A stretch of 64,000 nucleotides of DNA, taken from assembly GCA_003254925.1 (NCBI GenBank), contig QANZ01022989.1, positions 107,367 to 171,366 on the forward strand. The letters are read 5' to 3'. This DNA comes from Chamaecrista fasciculata (lineage: Eukaryota; Streptophyta; Magnoliopsida; Fabales; Fabaceae). Shown piece by piece: positions 1 through 11,978 of the stretch; the first letter of the stretch is position 1; the number at the start of each line of letters is the position of its first letter. The notes under the pieces were generated by a model. That model was not told where the DNA came from. It worked only from the letters and a program-made list of their open reading frames with translations, and searched no databases. A program made the translations under genes and the position numbers.

Positions 1-22
1 CAAGGCTGAGAATATAATTTTA

Positions 23-391
23 GGGTAAATTACGTTTTGATACTCTGTTTTATGGACCAATTTTACTTCGGTACCATGTTCTTTTAAAAGCGACACTTTG
101 ATACATTGTTTTTTACATTGTTAATATTTTGGTACCATATGTTCTTTCAAAAGTGACATTTTAATATATTGTTATTTGCACCATTAACACTTTGGTACCC
201 TGTTTTATTGACTAATTTCACTTTGGTACTATGTTCTTTCACAATTTGTTACCATGTTCTATCTTTTGAAAGAACATGATACCAAAATGTTAAGGGTGCA
301 AAGAACAGGACACCAAAGTGTCAATTTTGAAATAACAAGATACCAAAGTGAAATCGATCCATAAAATAGGGTACCAAAATATAATTTACCC
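23..391. mobile_element. Foldback MITE, family A copy 1 (Mutator-like)
   Basis: Inverted-repeat element opening with GGGTAAATTACG and closing with TAATTTACCC. The arms carry repeated 'TTTGGTACC' phrases facing inward on both sides. It is flanked by an exact 9-bp direct repeat, ATAATTTTA, at 14-22 and 392-400. A 9-bp target-site duplication plus long terminal inverted repeats is the hallmark of Mutator-like elements. There is no coding capacity, so it is non-autonomous. Confidence 0.82.
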
Positions 392-482
392 ATAATTTTA
401 TTAAAACATTTTTTTCAATCACTATTTTAGTATTCTGAAATTTAAATTTTTGTACACTTCTCATTTGTTATTTGTTTTTTTT

Positions 483-874
483 GGTTAAAGTATACTTTTG
501 GTCTCATAACTTTTGCTAAGGTACCAATTTGGTCCCATAACTTTTTTTGTTGCACTTTTAGTCCCATATCTTTTGCTCAATTTGCAGATTTGGTCCCATA
601 TCTTTAGGTCATGTTTCAAAATTGATTTCATATATTTTGGTCAGATTGTAGAATTGATCTCATATATTTGGATCAGGTGAGATTGAGAGTGAAACTTTTT
701 GTAAAAATATGGAACCAATTCTGCAACCTGACCGACCAAAAGATATGGGACCAAAAGTGATACGGGACCAAATTTGCAACATTTTTCAAAGATATGAGAC
801 AAAAAAATGCAACAAAAAAAGTTATGAGACCAAATTGAGACCTGAGCAAAACTTATGGGACTAAAAGTGGACTT
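483..874. mobile_element. Foldback MITE, family B copy 1
   Basis: The left arm carries GGTCTCATAACTTTTGC and related phrases at about 500, 531, 560, 592, 624 and 656, a spacing of 29-32 nt. The right arm (about 700-870) is the inverted counterpart ending in ...GGACTTTGAC. It matches the better preserved copy at 32555-32961. The ends lie in T runs, so the target-site duplication cannot be placed. The small reading frame across it is repeat-derived. Confidence 0.7.
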
Positions 875-1087
875 TGACTTTTTTTTTTTCATACCAATTT
901 TGGGTAGAAGAAAATAAAAGGACGTCGGCTACACTATAACACTACAGTCACCGAGTCACTGACCTTTTTCTTTGCTTCAAGGGAGAGGCAATCACCTTCT
1001 TCTCTTTGGCTGTTAGTGTTTCACAATTTTCACTCTCCATTCTCTCTTTCGTTTCATAATTCGCAATTCTCTCTCGTTTTCTGCACT

Positions 1088-4000
1088 ATGAATTTGGGCA
1101 ACTCCAATTCCAATGGACCCAACCAACCCCATTTTCACTTTCGCGATGTTTTCGACGACCTTCAACGTCGTTGCTCTTCTCTCCCAAATGCATTATCCAA
1201 CCTTGGCACTCATGCAAAGCGTGCCCTAGATGCCGGCATGACCAATTTTTATCTCACTTCTTCTTCTCAGATTCAGACAACTCCTGCTTGGGCTTCCATT
1301 ACCCACAAAAATCATGCACTTCGCACTCCTGCTAGGGCCATGTCAACCGAGGCCATCGAGGAGCGTTTGGCTGGCGTCCCTGTTTACGCGCTTAGCAATG
1401 CTTCCGAGGAATTCGTGCTTGTTTCTGGTACTTCAACTGGGAAGAATCTTGGCTTGTTTTGCTTTAAGAAAGAGGATGCTGAGGCTCTTCTTGACCAGGT
1501 TAAGACTATTGACCCCGAAATGCGAAGTGGCTCCAAAGTGGTGCCTGTTGCTTTGAATAAGGTTCACACTTGCTCCTGTGAAATATTTATACTCTGAGGA
1601 TTTTTGTTTGTTTTAGAGTGAAGTCTGTCACCATGGGCTCTTATGCAGGTCTTTCAGCTTAAGGTGGATGGAGTAGCCTTCAGATTGATACCGGAGTCTT
1701 CTCAAATAAAGAATGCCCTGAGAGTGAGTCCTTCATAACTCATAACTATTTTTTTCAATCATGTCCGGATTATAGTTTGGTCTGAGGGACTAGGATTTAT
1801 GTTGTTGCGAGAACTTAAATAAATATATTTATGCCTCAGTACTGTGTAAAATAAATAAATAAATAAATAGTATGTAGGGGTTTCTCATCCTATAGCATAT
1901 AAAAATTAAAATAGAGCATGCGGCAGATGAAATTGAATTTCCTAACGCCTAAATAAAACCCATATTTCTGGGGATACATAATGCAGTTTTGAAGGTATAA
2001 CAAATGACAAACTAAATATAGCGATGAATATGTCACAGACATAGACCTGAGCATGCGTAATAGTCAAAGATCATACATGATTCTTGCTTTTTAATTATGC
2101 CTGCTGCAAGTCTTCAATTTGTTAACTATGTTCATGTTGTTTGTCTTGTGGTCACTGCATGGTGCTAATTTTCTTCTATTACTTATTAAATTCGTTCTTT
2201 CTTTCTTTCTTGTTTCTCCAGCCCCATTGCAAATTGTTACTTTGTTTGTGCTTAATTTACAGAGGATGATGTATAGTATTTGGCCTGCTAAATAAAATAA
2301 ATTTACGGAGGTTCTATTCCCATTTGACCGGACAGTTGGACTGGTCATTTCTCTATTATTTTAACCAAAATGGCCATTTTAGTCCTCTTTTCACAGCAGT
2401 GGTCATGCATCCTGAAAATATAGTTAATGTAAACATGCAAAGTTAGTTATATAACCTGTTTAACTTGTTACCCATTATTTGAGCTATATATGATGGTTAT
2501 ATGTTGTGAGTTTCAGGAGAGGGAAAAGTCTGGCTTTTCTTCCAACAGCTTTTCTGGTGTTCCAGTTTTCCAGGTACTTCTCTCAGTATTCTCAATATGG
2601 ATTTGTCATTTGTATCATTGTATGTACCTTTATTATCTATAGTCTGTTAATAGATGGTTCATTGAATGTTTTGCCATATGTTAATTCTTGCAACTTGCAA
2701 GTGCTATTGGTGTAGCAGATATGTGTTGATTGGACAAATTCAGCCTGTTGGAAACTGAAGGATGATAAATTCTATGCTATAGATCCGAATGGAATTTTTC
2801 AAGCAATTCTGGAATGGTTTTACTTGTTGGTTACTGGGTCCATATGTTCAATTTATACACATAAATATTTAGAAATTTTATTTAGTCATCATTAGTTTTT
2901 CACTTTTAGAGTGTGTAATTCCTGGACTATTGTAGAAGTCTAGTTTAATCAGGAAGCTCAAATAGCAGAGTTGAGAACTCCAAATATGCAATTTGAGTTG
3001 AGTTGAGTTGATGAGGACTACTGGTGTAAAGTTTGTGAGCCAAGTTTTCTTACTTATCATCCTTGTTATTGAAGAATGCAGTCATTTCCGTTGTTCTCAT
3101 GACATCCTGAAATTCTTTGATATTGCTTGCATACAGCCTAATCAATACCAGTCCTCTCTCAGCAAGAAAACTGTAAAATTTTCTATGTTTAGTCCATCAA
3201 GTCCTAAATCTTGGCCATTCAAAACTCTTATCCTTTATTGCTGCTCAGAAATTCCAGCAGGTGCATTCCTCGAATCTTGCCATTCTTTCTAAATCCCACT
3301 AAACCTTAATTGCTGTCTTCCAAAATTACAATTCTTCTTGATAGCCGGAACCCTAAGACGCATCGCCAACCCAGAATAAGCATATTTTCTATCTCTATCC
3401 TGCATCTGTTACTATCTTCTCATTTATAAGTTTTGACTGAAAGCCCAAAGACAGCACCAGTGACAACACCTGCATTTATGTGTTACAGACTGACTTATGG
3501 AAGCCTAAAAGTCACTTTAGTGTATGCTACTATGATGTTCAATAATAAGTGGTCCGTAATGGTGCTTTGAATTGAAATATTGGATTTGTCCTACTTTTCA
3601 ACCCTTTTAATTGTAATAGTGACTATTTTCATCATAATATGTCATTGTACTTATCTTCTGTGAATGTCTCCTTCAGTTACATTCTTGCTTGAATTTCTGA
3701 TTTTGGAGTTCTGAATTATCTCTGTTTGGTTTCAGTCTAGAAGTCTGGTACTGAAGAGTGAAAAGAAGCGATATCGTCCATTTTTCTTTAGAAAGGTGTA
3801 GCTGAAATGCCTGTCTTGAATTACCTCATTGTCCTCTGTAATATTTAATTCTAGCTTTTTGGATAATTCCAACTGAGAAATATTTGATTGTTGCTTTTTG
3901 GAATTTTTTACAGGAGGATTTAGAACATTCACTTCAAAAGGCTTCCAGTGAGCAGAATCAATTAAATCCTATATTAAAGCCAGGAGAAATCCAGGTATAG

Positions 4001-4456
4001 GCTGCACTGATGATACTGAATAGAAAGTTAGAACACTGCTCACAGGAGTTTCTATTGAATGAAACCAAAGAAATGTAGGCTTGCCTGCAATATCCAGAAT
4101 AAATGAGGTGTTCCAGAATAGCCTACTTGTGGATAAAAGCCTCATAGGGATGAGAGGCAATCCCCTCGATGGCCAACCTGGTGATTTACTCTACTGATCT
4201 TTGATTACTTTTTTTTTTTGTTGGGTTTTTTTTCAGGTTGCTGTTCTTGAGGATGTAATAAAAGGAATGAAGGTGAGTGTGAAAGTCACTTTGGAAAATA
4301 GTAATCAAGTGACAATAACCATAATATGTAATAAATTGGTCTTTATTCTAAATTGGCAATAACGACTAAATTGTTTTGCAGGAAAGTTCTACCTGGGAGG
4401 ACGTTGTTTTTATACCTCCTGGATTTGATGTCTCAACTGATCCCAGCCAACAATGA
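1088..4456 (+). CDS. TIC22: TIC22-like chloroplast protein import factor
   Basis: Predicted 285-aa protein of the Tic22 family, which acts in the intermembrane space of the chloroplast envelope and helps preproteins pass from TOC to TIC. Seven exons were spliced by hand: 1088-1561, 1649-1723, 2517-2573, 3736-3795, 3914-3994, 4237-4272 and 4382-4456. All junctions are GT-AG. Tic22 hallmarks are visible: an 'EEFVLVSG' strand, 'LGLFCFKKEDAEALL', 'KVVPVALNKVFQLKV', 'GVPVFQS' with a following Lys/Arg stretch, and a C-terminal 'WEDVVFIPPGFD'. The first about 80 residues are Ser/Thr-rich with scattered basic residues, as expected for a transit peptide. The ATG at 1088 is chosen because the frame upstream of it opens only with GTG. 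Every intron is phase 0. The family call is firm; which plant TIC22 paralogue it is, is not. Confidence 0.93.
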
Positions 4457-5566
4457 GACAGGATGATCTGAAAATGTAACTAATCATTCTTATCTGGTGC
4501 ATTTGCATAGTTGACTAATTGGCTTAACCTCTCATGTGTCAAAGGAGTGCTTAGAATAGGATTTGTGCATATAAGCATCCTTCAAAGTTCAAAGTGATCA
4601 AGGAGAGATGATATTGCATTAAAAGAGATATTGGATTGGATTTTTCCTCGTTTTGAATGGACTCCTTAGTTTTCTTCATTGGATCATGTAGAGACTCCCA
4701 AATTGATCGTCATATAAATATATTCCTCTGGGGGTCATGCAAAGACGTATTGATGAATGGTGTAATTGCTGATTGTTTGAATCAGATCGTACGCCAAGGT
4801 ATTTTGAATGTCAGGTGTCATATAGTTTCTTTGATTTACTGGTATCTATAAGATATGAGTCATTTAACATACCAAGAGTTAAAGGGTGATACTATACTAT
4901 TGTATGTGATATCTCATGTTAGTACTAAAAGAAATCATGGGGATTTTACATTATATTTTATTTGAGCTTTGTAGAAACGCCTCATCTCTGAAACATTGAA
5001 GAAAAGGAAAGAAGGTGAATCCTCAGGCCATAGCGTAAATGGGAGGGCAAATCCATCCATTAGTGTTCAAAACTTCAAATTTGGCGTTTTGTTGGACAGC
5101 TTTTAAATTGACATATGCCCTACAAATCAGGGAATGGATGCCTACACACATACATGATCAAAATTCAAATAATTCCTAGTTTGGTTTAACATGAAATCAT
5201 CGAAATCACGCGTTAGAAGTGAGAGAGACAGAGTGGGCATCATATAGTAACATCACGAAGGAATCTCATTCTCAATTTCTCATAGGCAAAGCTTACTGAA
5301 TTGCTTACTATTCATTCATTCCTTTTCTGCTCATAATCTAAGTATTTATCGTTAGTTACAGTGAATAATCTCTTCGTTGATTTATAAACATTTTGATAAG
5401 TAAGACAATTGGTTAAGAATTTTAGTCAAATTTGTATCCGAAGTGAAGATTTGAATCTATGACATTTAGATGGGGTATAGGTATTTTGATGGAAGACACT
5501 TGGTCAATAATTTACGATAGTTTCATACTTTAAGTAACATTTAATTTATCTTGCATTGTCAACAAA
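4457..5566. other. 3' flank of TIC22-like gene
   Basis: AT-rich sequence, probably beginning with the 3' untranslated region of the TIC22-like gene. Apart from the possible orphan exon at 4975-5106, I see no coding or repeat structure. Confidence 0.5.
4975..5106 (+). other. Possible orphan terminal exon, 43 codons
   Basis: An open stretch preceded by a good acceptor (TTTGTAG). It reads 43 sense codons with a lysine/arginine-rich start (KRLISETLKKRKEGESSG...) and ends in TAA. It could be an alternative last exon of the TIC22-like transcript or a relic of another gene. There is no recognisable domain and it may be chance. Confidence 0.25.
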
Positions 5567-5707
5567 GATTGACCCAGTTAGTAAGGAGTCAACTCATAAC
5601 CCACAAGGACGTGAGTTCGAATCCCGCCCTTGATGTGAGGGCTTATCTATATAAGTACCTTTCTCTCCAACTCACTCAACTGAGCTTCAACCTCATGAAA
5701 AAAAAAA
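5567..5707 (+). mobile_element. tRNA-derived SINE (candidate)
   Basis: Contains an A-box-like TTAGTAAGGAGTC near 5577, a near-perfect RNA polymerase III B-box, GAGTTCGAATCCC, near 5611-5623, a tRNA-unrelated body, and an A tail at about 5698-5707. This order is that of a plant SINE. No clear target-site duplication was found. It does not fold as a complete tRNA. Confidence 0.6.
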
Positions 5708-5911
5708 CTATACCATTTGCATTATTCATTTATTCCTTTTGGTTGATGCATAATTTCATAGAGATTGATGTGTTGGTGGATGGACCCATTGAGTGTGAGA
5801 ATGAGTGAGACCCACCTCAGCCCCTAATATCATCATATCAATGCACCGCCGCTATTACTTCTTCTCTGAGATTTCTTTTCGGTTTCGGTGCTTTCTTGGA
5901 AATTTTATTTA

Positions 5912-6358
5912 GACAAAAGTACTAATTTCATCCCTAAACTTTACACCAACTGTCAATTTTGTCCCTAAACTTTTTTTGCTGTCAACTTCGTCCCCAAACT
6001 TTACACAAACTGTCAATTTCATCCCCAATCTTTTTTTGCTGTCAATTTCGTCCCCAAACTTTACATCAACTGTCAATTCCGTCCCTGATCTTTCACATTT
6101 TCGTCAATTTTATCCTTTGACTAACTTCTTTTAATAAATTAATGACAAACTGCACCCTATTTTTGAATCTAAGTTAGGATTTGAGTTTCTTTTTCTATCA
6201 ATTTGACACATAGATTTTGTCGTCAATATTTGGCTAAAGAGCAAAGGATAAAATTGACCAAAATGTGAAAGATTAGGGACGAAATTGACAGCAAAAAAAT
6301 ATTGGGGACGAAATTGACAGCATGTGTAAAGTTTGGGAACGAGAAGATACTTTTGCCC
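5912..6358. mobile_element. Foldback MITE, family C copy 1 (Mutator-like)
   Basis: The termini are GACAAAAGTA and its inverted partner TACTTTTGCCC. The left arm repeats a GTCCC(C/T)AAACTTT phrase at 5930, 5961, 5990, 6021, 6050, 6081 and 6112, a spacing of 29-31 nt, and the right arm mirrors part of it. An exact 9-bp direct repeat, TTTTATTTA, flanks it at 5903-5911 and 6359-6367. A second copy lies at 28923-29359. Non-coding. Confidence 0.85.
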
Positions 6359-6367
6359 TTTTATTTA

Positions 6368-9300
6368 TTTGCTACTCCACACGTTTCTTTCTCCAACAAA
6401 TTATTGCCTCATTCTTCTTTGAAACTTTTTTTATAAATTTCAATTTGGCTTCTCAAGAAAAGGGAAAAAAAAAAAAAACCTCTTCAAGAGTAAACATGTA
6501 ACTATGTCGCGTGTAATTTGTTTTTCAATTCCATGTCATCATGTAACACCTACTTTTAACTTATCTACCTATTCTTTCATCCTTGGATTAAAGAACCACA
6601 GCACCGAATACACACATTAAAATCCTTGCTTCTAGTATTTATATGTTCAATGCACTTTCAACCACTCAATAATAATCTCCAACAATAATGTATGCCCTCA
6701 CCCCACCTCCCATTCTCCTCTTGCCTGTGATCTTTTAATGGCTTTCCTTTCTTCAGCTTCATTATCCTGCACTCTTCTCAGATTTCTAACATATCTTTTA
6801 TTGTATAGGCTCTTATACTTTAATTCTAAAAATATAGATAAAAAAATAACAGGAACATAAAAACATTTATCGCTTTTGCAAAGGATAAATCATTTTAAAT
6901 AACAGACCAAACACAAGAATGAATTGCTATTTACTATGAAAAAGCTTCTCAAAATTATAACATGGTTTTTTCTTAAAATCAAGATATCTTCTATGGATAA
7001 TAACAACTAATAATTCTTTCGTTATAGGTCTTTCTATTGGTCACAAAATGTTCTTCATATTTAAAGTGAGATTCAAATTTCTAGGTTAAAGAATCAAGTG
7101 AGAAAATCACTAGCTTCACTTTTGTGATTAAATCATAGTTATTTCTACGAGGAAGTAACTCATTCATATTGGTTTGCAATTCTGGTGATAGTTAACGAAC
7201 AACTTGATTCATATTAAAAGGGCTCCTGCATGCTGATTTCTGACCAAGTCTTGCAGCCTTGTAAGAATAAACATGCATGTGAATAGGTGTGTAATTTGGT
7301 ATGAACACTGGATAGTACCTAATAGTTGTTAATTATGAGCCTAATAAAATTATATTTAGAGTTAGATAGCTTCCTAGTTCCACCATAACAGATTTCAAAT
7401 CCCATTATAGTTGTTAAACCCTACGTCATCCAACCTCTTCTCTCTTATTATTATATTCAAAACCCAATTTCCATTATCTCCAACTTCAAGGAGGATACAT
7501 TTCTTTTTAATTAATTAAGCAATGGTACACCCCTCAAATATGATTCTACCATTATTCCCATTTGATTATTATCACTAATTAATGCCATATAGCTGCTTTA
7601 ATCTTCATTATTTAAAGCATGTGCTATAATAAGTGATGAGTGAGAGAGAAAGAAAGAGTCTCATCATTGAGTTAGGGGATGAAATCACATATTTTTTATG
7701 ATCTCTTCCTCACTTTTCATGGAAACCTGTGATTTGTTGAGGAATAAGCAGCTTTAATTAATTAATGCATCTATGAATGAGGCCATCTCAATTCTCAACC
7801 ATCATTTTCATCATTATTATCAATTTAGTTGTTTCCAGCAATTTCACTATCTATTAATTCCATACTCACATTCAACTCGTTGCTTTGTTTGGTCTTTTTT
7901 AATTGTTTGTTACTTACATTTTCAAATCCATTCGACAAGACTTAGGAAACATATATGTAAACATTAACTTGAATATAAATGTGAACATAAATTAATATTG
8001 TAGCACAATAAAACATAAGTAATGAAAAGAGAGTCACAAGACTTGCATTTTTATTTTTATTTTTCAGATGTCCTTGATTTATCACAAGACTAATGCTTTG
8101 ATGTTGGCTTCATTTCACTTAGCTAACCCTATATATGAGGATATAACCCAGCCAAGAGCCAGCCCCAAAAAGTTTCTTTACATAAAAAGAGAAAAGAGAA
8201 AATAATTGCCGAAAGCATCAATAATATGTTCTGCCTTTGTACTGCCATGCTTCTTGTTTTCTTAGCAAAAGATATAGAAAACATGCTTCCTGTTTGATGT
8301 GAAAGAAATTTAAAAGAAAGAAAAAGTGGAGGATATTTATAAAAAGAAAATCCCCGAGGACCATAATATACATAAAAATCAGGTCCAATACAAGTGCTCT
8401 CTGTTTTGACATTAATTTTTCTCCTTTTAAAAAGAAAAATTAAATAAGGTATGAAGGTATCATCTCTACTATCTTTTGCAAGAAATGAAGAAAGGATGGA
8501 GATTCTGGCTAATTTTGCTAGCTGGTGATTCCCACTAATCCTGTCCCAATAACTTATATGAATATTTCACTTCTCTTCCCATAACCAGTGAAGCTTAACA
8601 TTGTTAGGTGAGAAGCCACTCTCAATGATGACCCTTCAATGTAATATCTTTTTCGTTTTTATAATGATGCCAATGTTTTCATAAAGGAAAAAAAAAAGGA
8701 CAGACAGACAGAGAGAGAGACTGAGAGAGATTGTTACTGCTTAGTAATCTTATATAGTTAACAGTACTTTAATGAGTCAATATCAACAAATAAATTGATT
8801 CAGTCGATTGAGGAAAACCATTAACATACTAATTTTAATAGACCTTGCATATTTACATACAAATTAAATTACACCCACTTTCTGAAAATGCTTTTAGAGA
8901 ATTTGCTTACCATAATGCTGGCTAGGACCATCTGCCTCAAGAATATCCAATCCAATTGCTTCTGCAAAATTCTATTGGTGAGCTTTTTGAGATTTTTGCA
9001 TCTTATTTTACAGAGGAAGCCAGTTCATACTTGTATATATATATATGCAAATTAAATGTGAATTTTCTGATTCATAATAAGCTGGCTGGCTAGGTCTGTA
9101 ATGCTAATTAATTGCACTTGCAGTCTCTGGTCATGAGAAATAAATGATGTATCTATTTATTTATTCATTGGTTTTGTAATTCAAATCCAAGAATTGTTGT
9201 CAGCATTCAAAAAGACAAATTTGAAACTCAATATGAGGCAACAGCCTGAGACAAAGCAAGCAGAAAGGGTGATCAGTTTTCAGAATCACTCAACCCAATT

Positions 9301-10298
9301 GGATAACTATGCCATCCATATCTTTTGAACTCTCGTGACTCTTATCTATCTATCTAATATCTTTTATTTATGTTAATTTTTTAAACCCCAAAAAGGATTG
9401 TATATATGTTTGTGTCACAAGCTTGAAATTTGAACCTTTCCCAATATATTGTGATTCATGAATTTCTTACCCTTGAAGTTATATGGTATCTGACATAGGA
9501 AAAGAGAGATGATGACTCAGATTTCACCCTGCCACATGGCATCATCTCAGTGGATCAACACGCCATGATTGGTGGTCCCTATTAACAAATAATATATAAT
9601 ATACCTTCGTGGCTTTATTCTTCTTCCATGCTGCACCCAGTTGGCATCCACCACCTATTAAATTCCTTATTATTCTTCTTTCTTTCTATTCTTTAAGTCT
9701 TTTTTCCTAATCATGTTAAAATGGTTTTTTTTTCCCCTTTTTGATCGAACTTTCGGATTATTTAATGAGATTATGGTAGGTGAATCAAATTTCAATGAAG
9801 TAAATTTAGTTATGTTATACAATATTTTGTTTGAAAAACATAATAATGAATACTAAAAAAAATCTTGTAATTCTTGTGATATTTTCGAGCCATGTTTAGA
9901 ACTATTTCGGGGTTATATTAAACAAAGATCTACATATAATTTATCATAACATCATGTAAATAGTAAAAGGCAAGACTCGCAGTATTTGCTTTGATATTCT
10001 TGGATAATAATGTTGGTTTAATGAAAGAAATGCTTATCACAAGGATATATTTTTTATATATAAAAGAATAGAAAAACTTATTGATAACTACAAGTTTAAA
10101 ATAGGAGAGGGTGTACCATATTAACATATCAGCCTTGGGGACACAATCATTGTGTATAGCATTGTCCGAATAAACCCAAAACATGAACCCTAAAAAAACG
10201 AAATAAAAGGTGTGCCTAGCCATGGATTATGACCGGGATATTTTCTGTGAAGTTTGTTAAAAATAGAGAGGGAAAAAAATTTACATGTAAAATAATTG
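6368..10298. other. Intergenic spacer upstream of the XTH gene
   Basis: About 3.9 kb of AT-rich DNA with only short, compositionally unconvincing open frames. A GACA/GA-rich simple stretch lies near 8700-8730. No gene, tRNA or complete transposon is recognised. The part nearest 10300 should hold the XTH promoter, but I see no convincing TATA box at the expected distance. Confidence 0.5.
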
Positions 10299-10299
10299 N

Positions 10300-10337
<38 letters not shown>
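10300..10337 (+). repeat. (CT)n microsatellite in the XTH leader
   Basis: An uninterrupted CT dinucleotide run of about 19 units ends about 30 nt before the XTH start codon. The preceding base, 10299, is an N, so the true repeat length is uncertain. Pyrimidine-rich 5' leaders are common in plant genes. Confidence 0.9.
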
Positions 10338-10340
<3 letters not shown>

Positions 10341-10368
10341 TCTTCACTTCTTATTCTCTGTCCCAAAA

Positions 10369-11978
10369 ATGGCTTCTTCTAGAAATGGGTTTCACATTCT
10401 TGTTCTCATTGGGATAGTCCTCAGCTCATTGGTGCTTGCTTGTTCTGCTAACTTGAATGAAAACTTTGATCTGACATGGGGTGATAATAGAGCTAAAATC
10501 TTCAATGGAGGCCAGCTTCTATCTTTGTCTCTGGACAAAGTTTCTGGCTCTGGCTTTCAGTCCAAGAAAGAGTATCTTTTTGGAAGGATTGATATGCAAC
10601 TCAAGCTTGTTGCTGGCAATTCTGCTGGAACTGTCACTGCTTACTACGTATGTTTTTAATCTTACTTCTTGTTATTAATTTATTATCATAAACAAACTTG
10701 AAACTTAATTTGTTCACTTTCAGTTCTTCTTGTTTCTTGTTAATATTCTTTTCTTCACATTTTAGTATGCTTTTCTCTGTTTGAAATTAAAATTTTGAAA
10801 GCAACTTTATTCTTCTTTCTACCATATGACCATTAATTATTGGATTGCTTTTTGGAGGACACATCAACCATTTTAAAGTAACTGTGCATTCACGAGAATT
10901 TCTATTCCACTGTAGTAATCACACTCAAACAATTAAAGCTACAGAATTTTTACATGGAAGCAGCCAATCCTATTTGCTTTTTTTTATTTCTTCTCATTGT
11001 GTTTTTTTTTCAACACATGCCAATTTGTCAACTAGTGTCTATTCATGCTACGCTTGTGACTTCAATCTCTGTGACAGTGATGGCTTTATTTTTTAAAAAA
11101 GAAACATATATAATGAAAATAAATTTTTCTCCCTCATTTTTATGAGAATATTTCTTCTTATCCAAGTTTTGCATAATTATGGTCACGCTTTACAAGAAAA
11201 GTATCTATTTCTGTGATGGTTGTCTCATGTTATGACAAGAAGAACAATCAAAGTAGCAATAATTTTGCAATATTTTGGTGCAGTTGTCATCCCAAGGGCC
11301 AACCCACGATGAAATTGATTTTGAGTTCTTGGGAAATGTAAGCGGTGACCCTTATATTCTTCACACCAATGTCTACACTCAAGGCAAAGGCAATAGGGAG
11401 CAACAGTTCTATCTCTGGTTTGACCCCACCAGAAACTTCCACACTTACTCCATCATCTGGAAGCCTCAACACATCATGTAAGTCCTAAAAATAAAACCCA
11501 TTTTCTGTTTTCAATGTATCATGCACAAAAAACCCATCAAAATGTTACCTTTTTCAGTATTTGTTTCTCATGGGTATGTTATGTTATGTTATGTTATGGC
11601 ATATGCAGATTCTTGGTTGACAACATCCCTATTAGGGTTTTCAAGAATGCTGAGTCTCTTGGTGTTCCTTTCCCAAAGAACCAGCCTATGAGGATCTATT
11701 CAAGCCTTTGGAATGCTGATGATTGGGCCACAAGAGGAGGGTTGGTGAAGACTGATTGGTCCAAAGCACCTTTCACAGCTTACTATAGAAACTTCAAGGC
11801 CATAGATTTCTCATCCAAGTCTTCAAGTTCATTCTCTGATGCAGAATGGCAGAGCACTGAGCTTGATGCTTATGGAAGAAGAAGATTGAGATGGGTTCAG
11901 AAGTATTTCATGATCTATAACTATTGCAGTGATCTGAAGCGATTCCCACAAGGCCTTCCTACAGAGTGCAGGCATTAA
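10369..11978 (+). CDS. XTH: Xyloglucan endotransglucosylase/hydrolase, XTH15/16-like
   Basis: Predicted 280-aa secreted GH16 enzyme that cuts and rejoins xyloglucan tethers in the cell wall. The exons are 10369-10647, 11284-11477 and 11609-11978, with GT-AG junctions. Residues 1 to about 27 form a hydrophobic signal peptide. The catalytic block [11 protein letters not shown] lies at 101-111, with nucleophile E103 and acid/base E107, followed by the N-glycosylation sequon N111-V-S. The XTH-typical '[20 protein letters not shown]' and a C-terminal '[19 protein letters not shown]' are present. The close match to the XTH15/16 type is by recall. Odd point: only two cysteines (C264, C278) remain in the C-terminal extension. 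The usual earlier Cys pair is absent and a Ser-rich '[10 protein letters not shown]' stands in its place. Confidence 0.95.
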
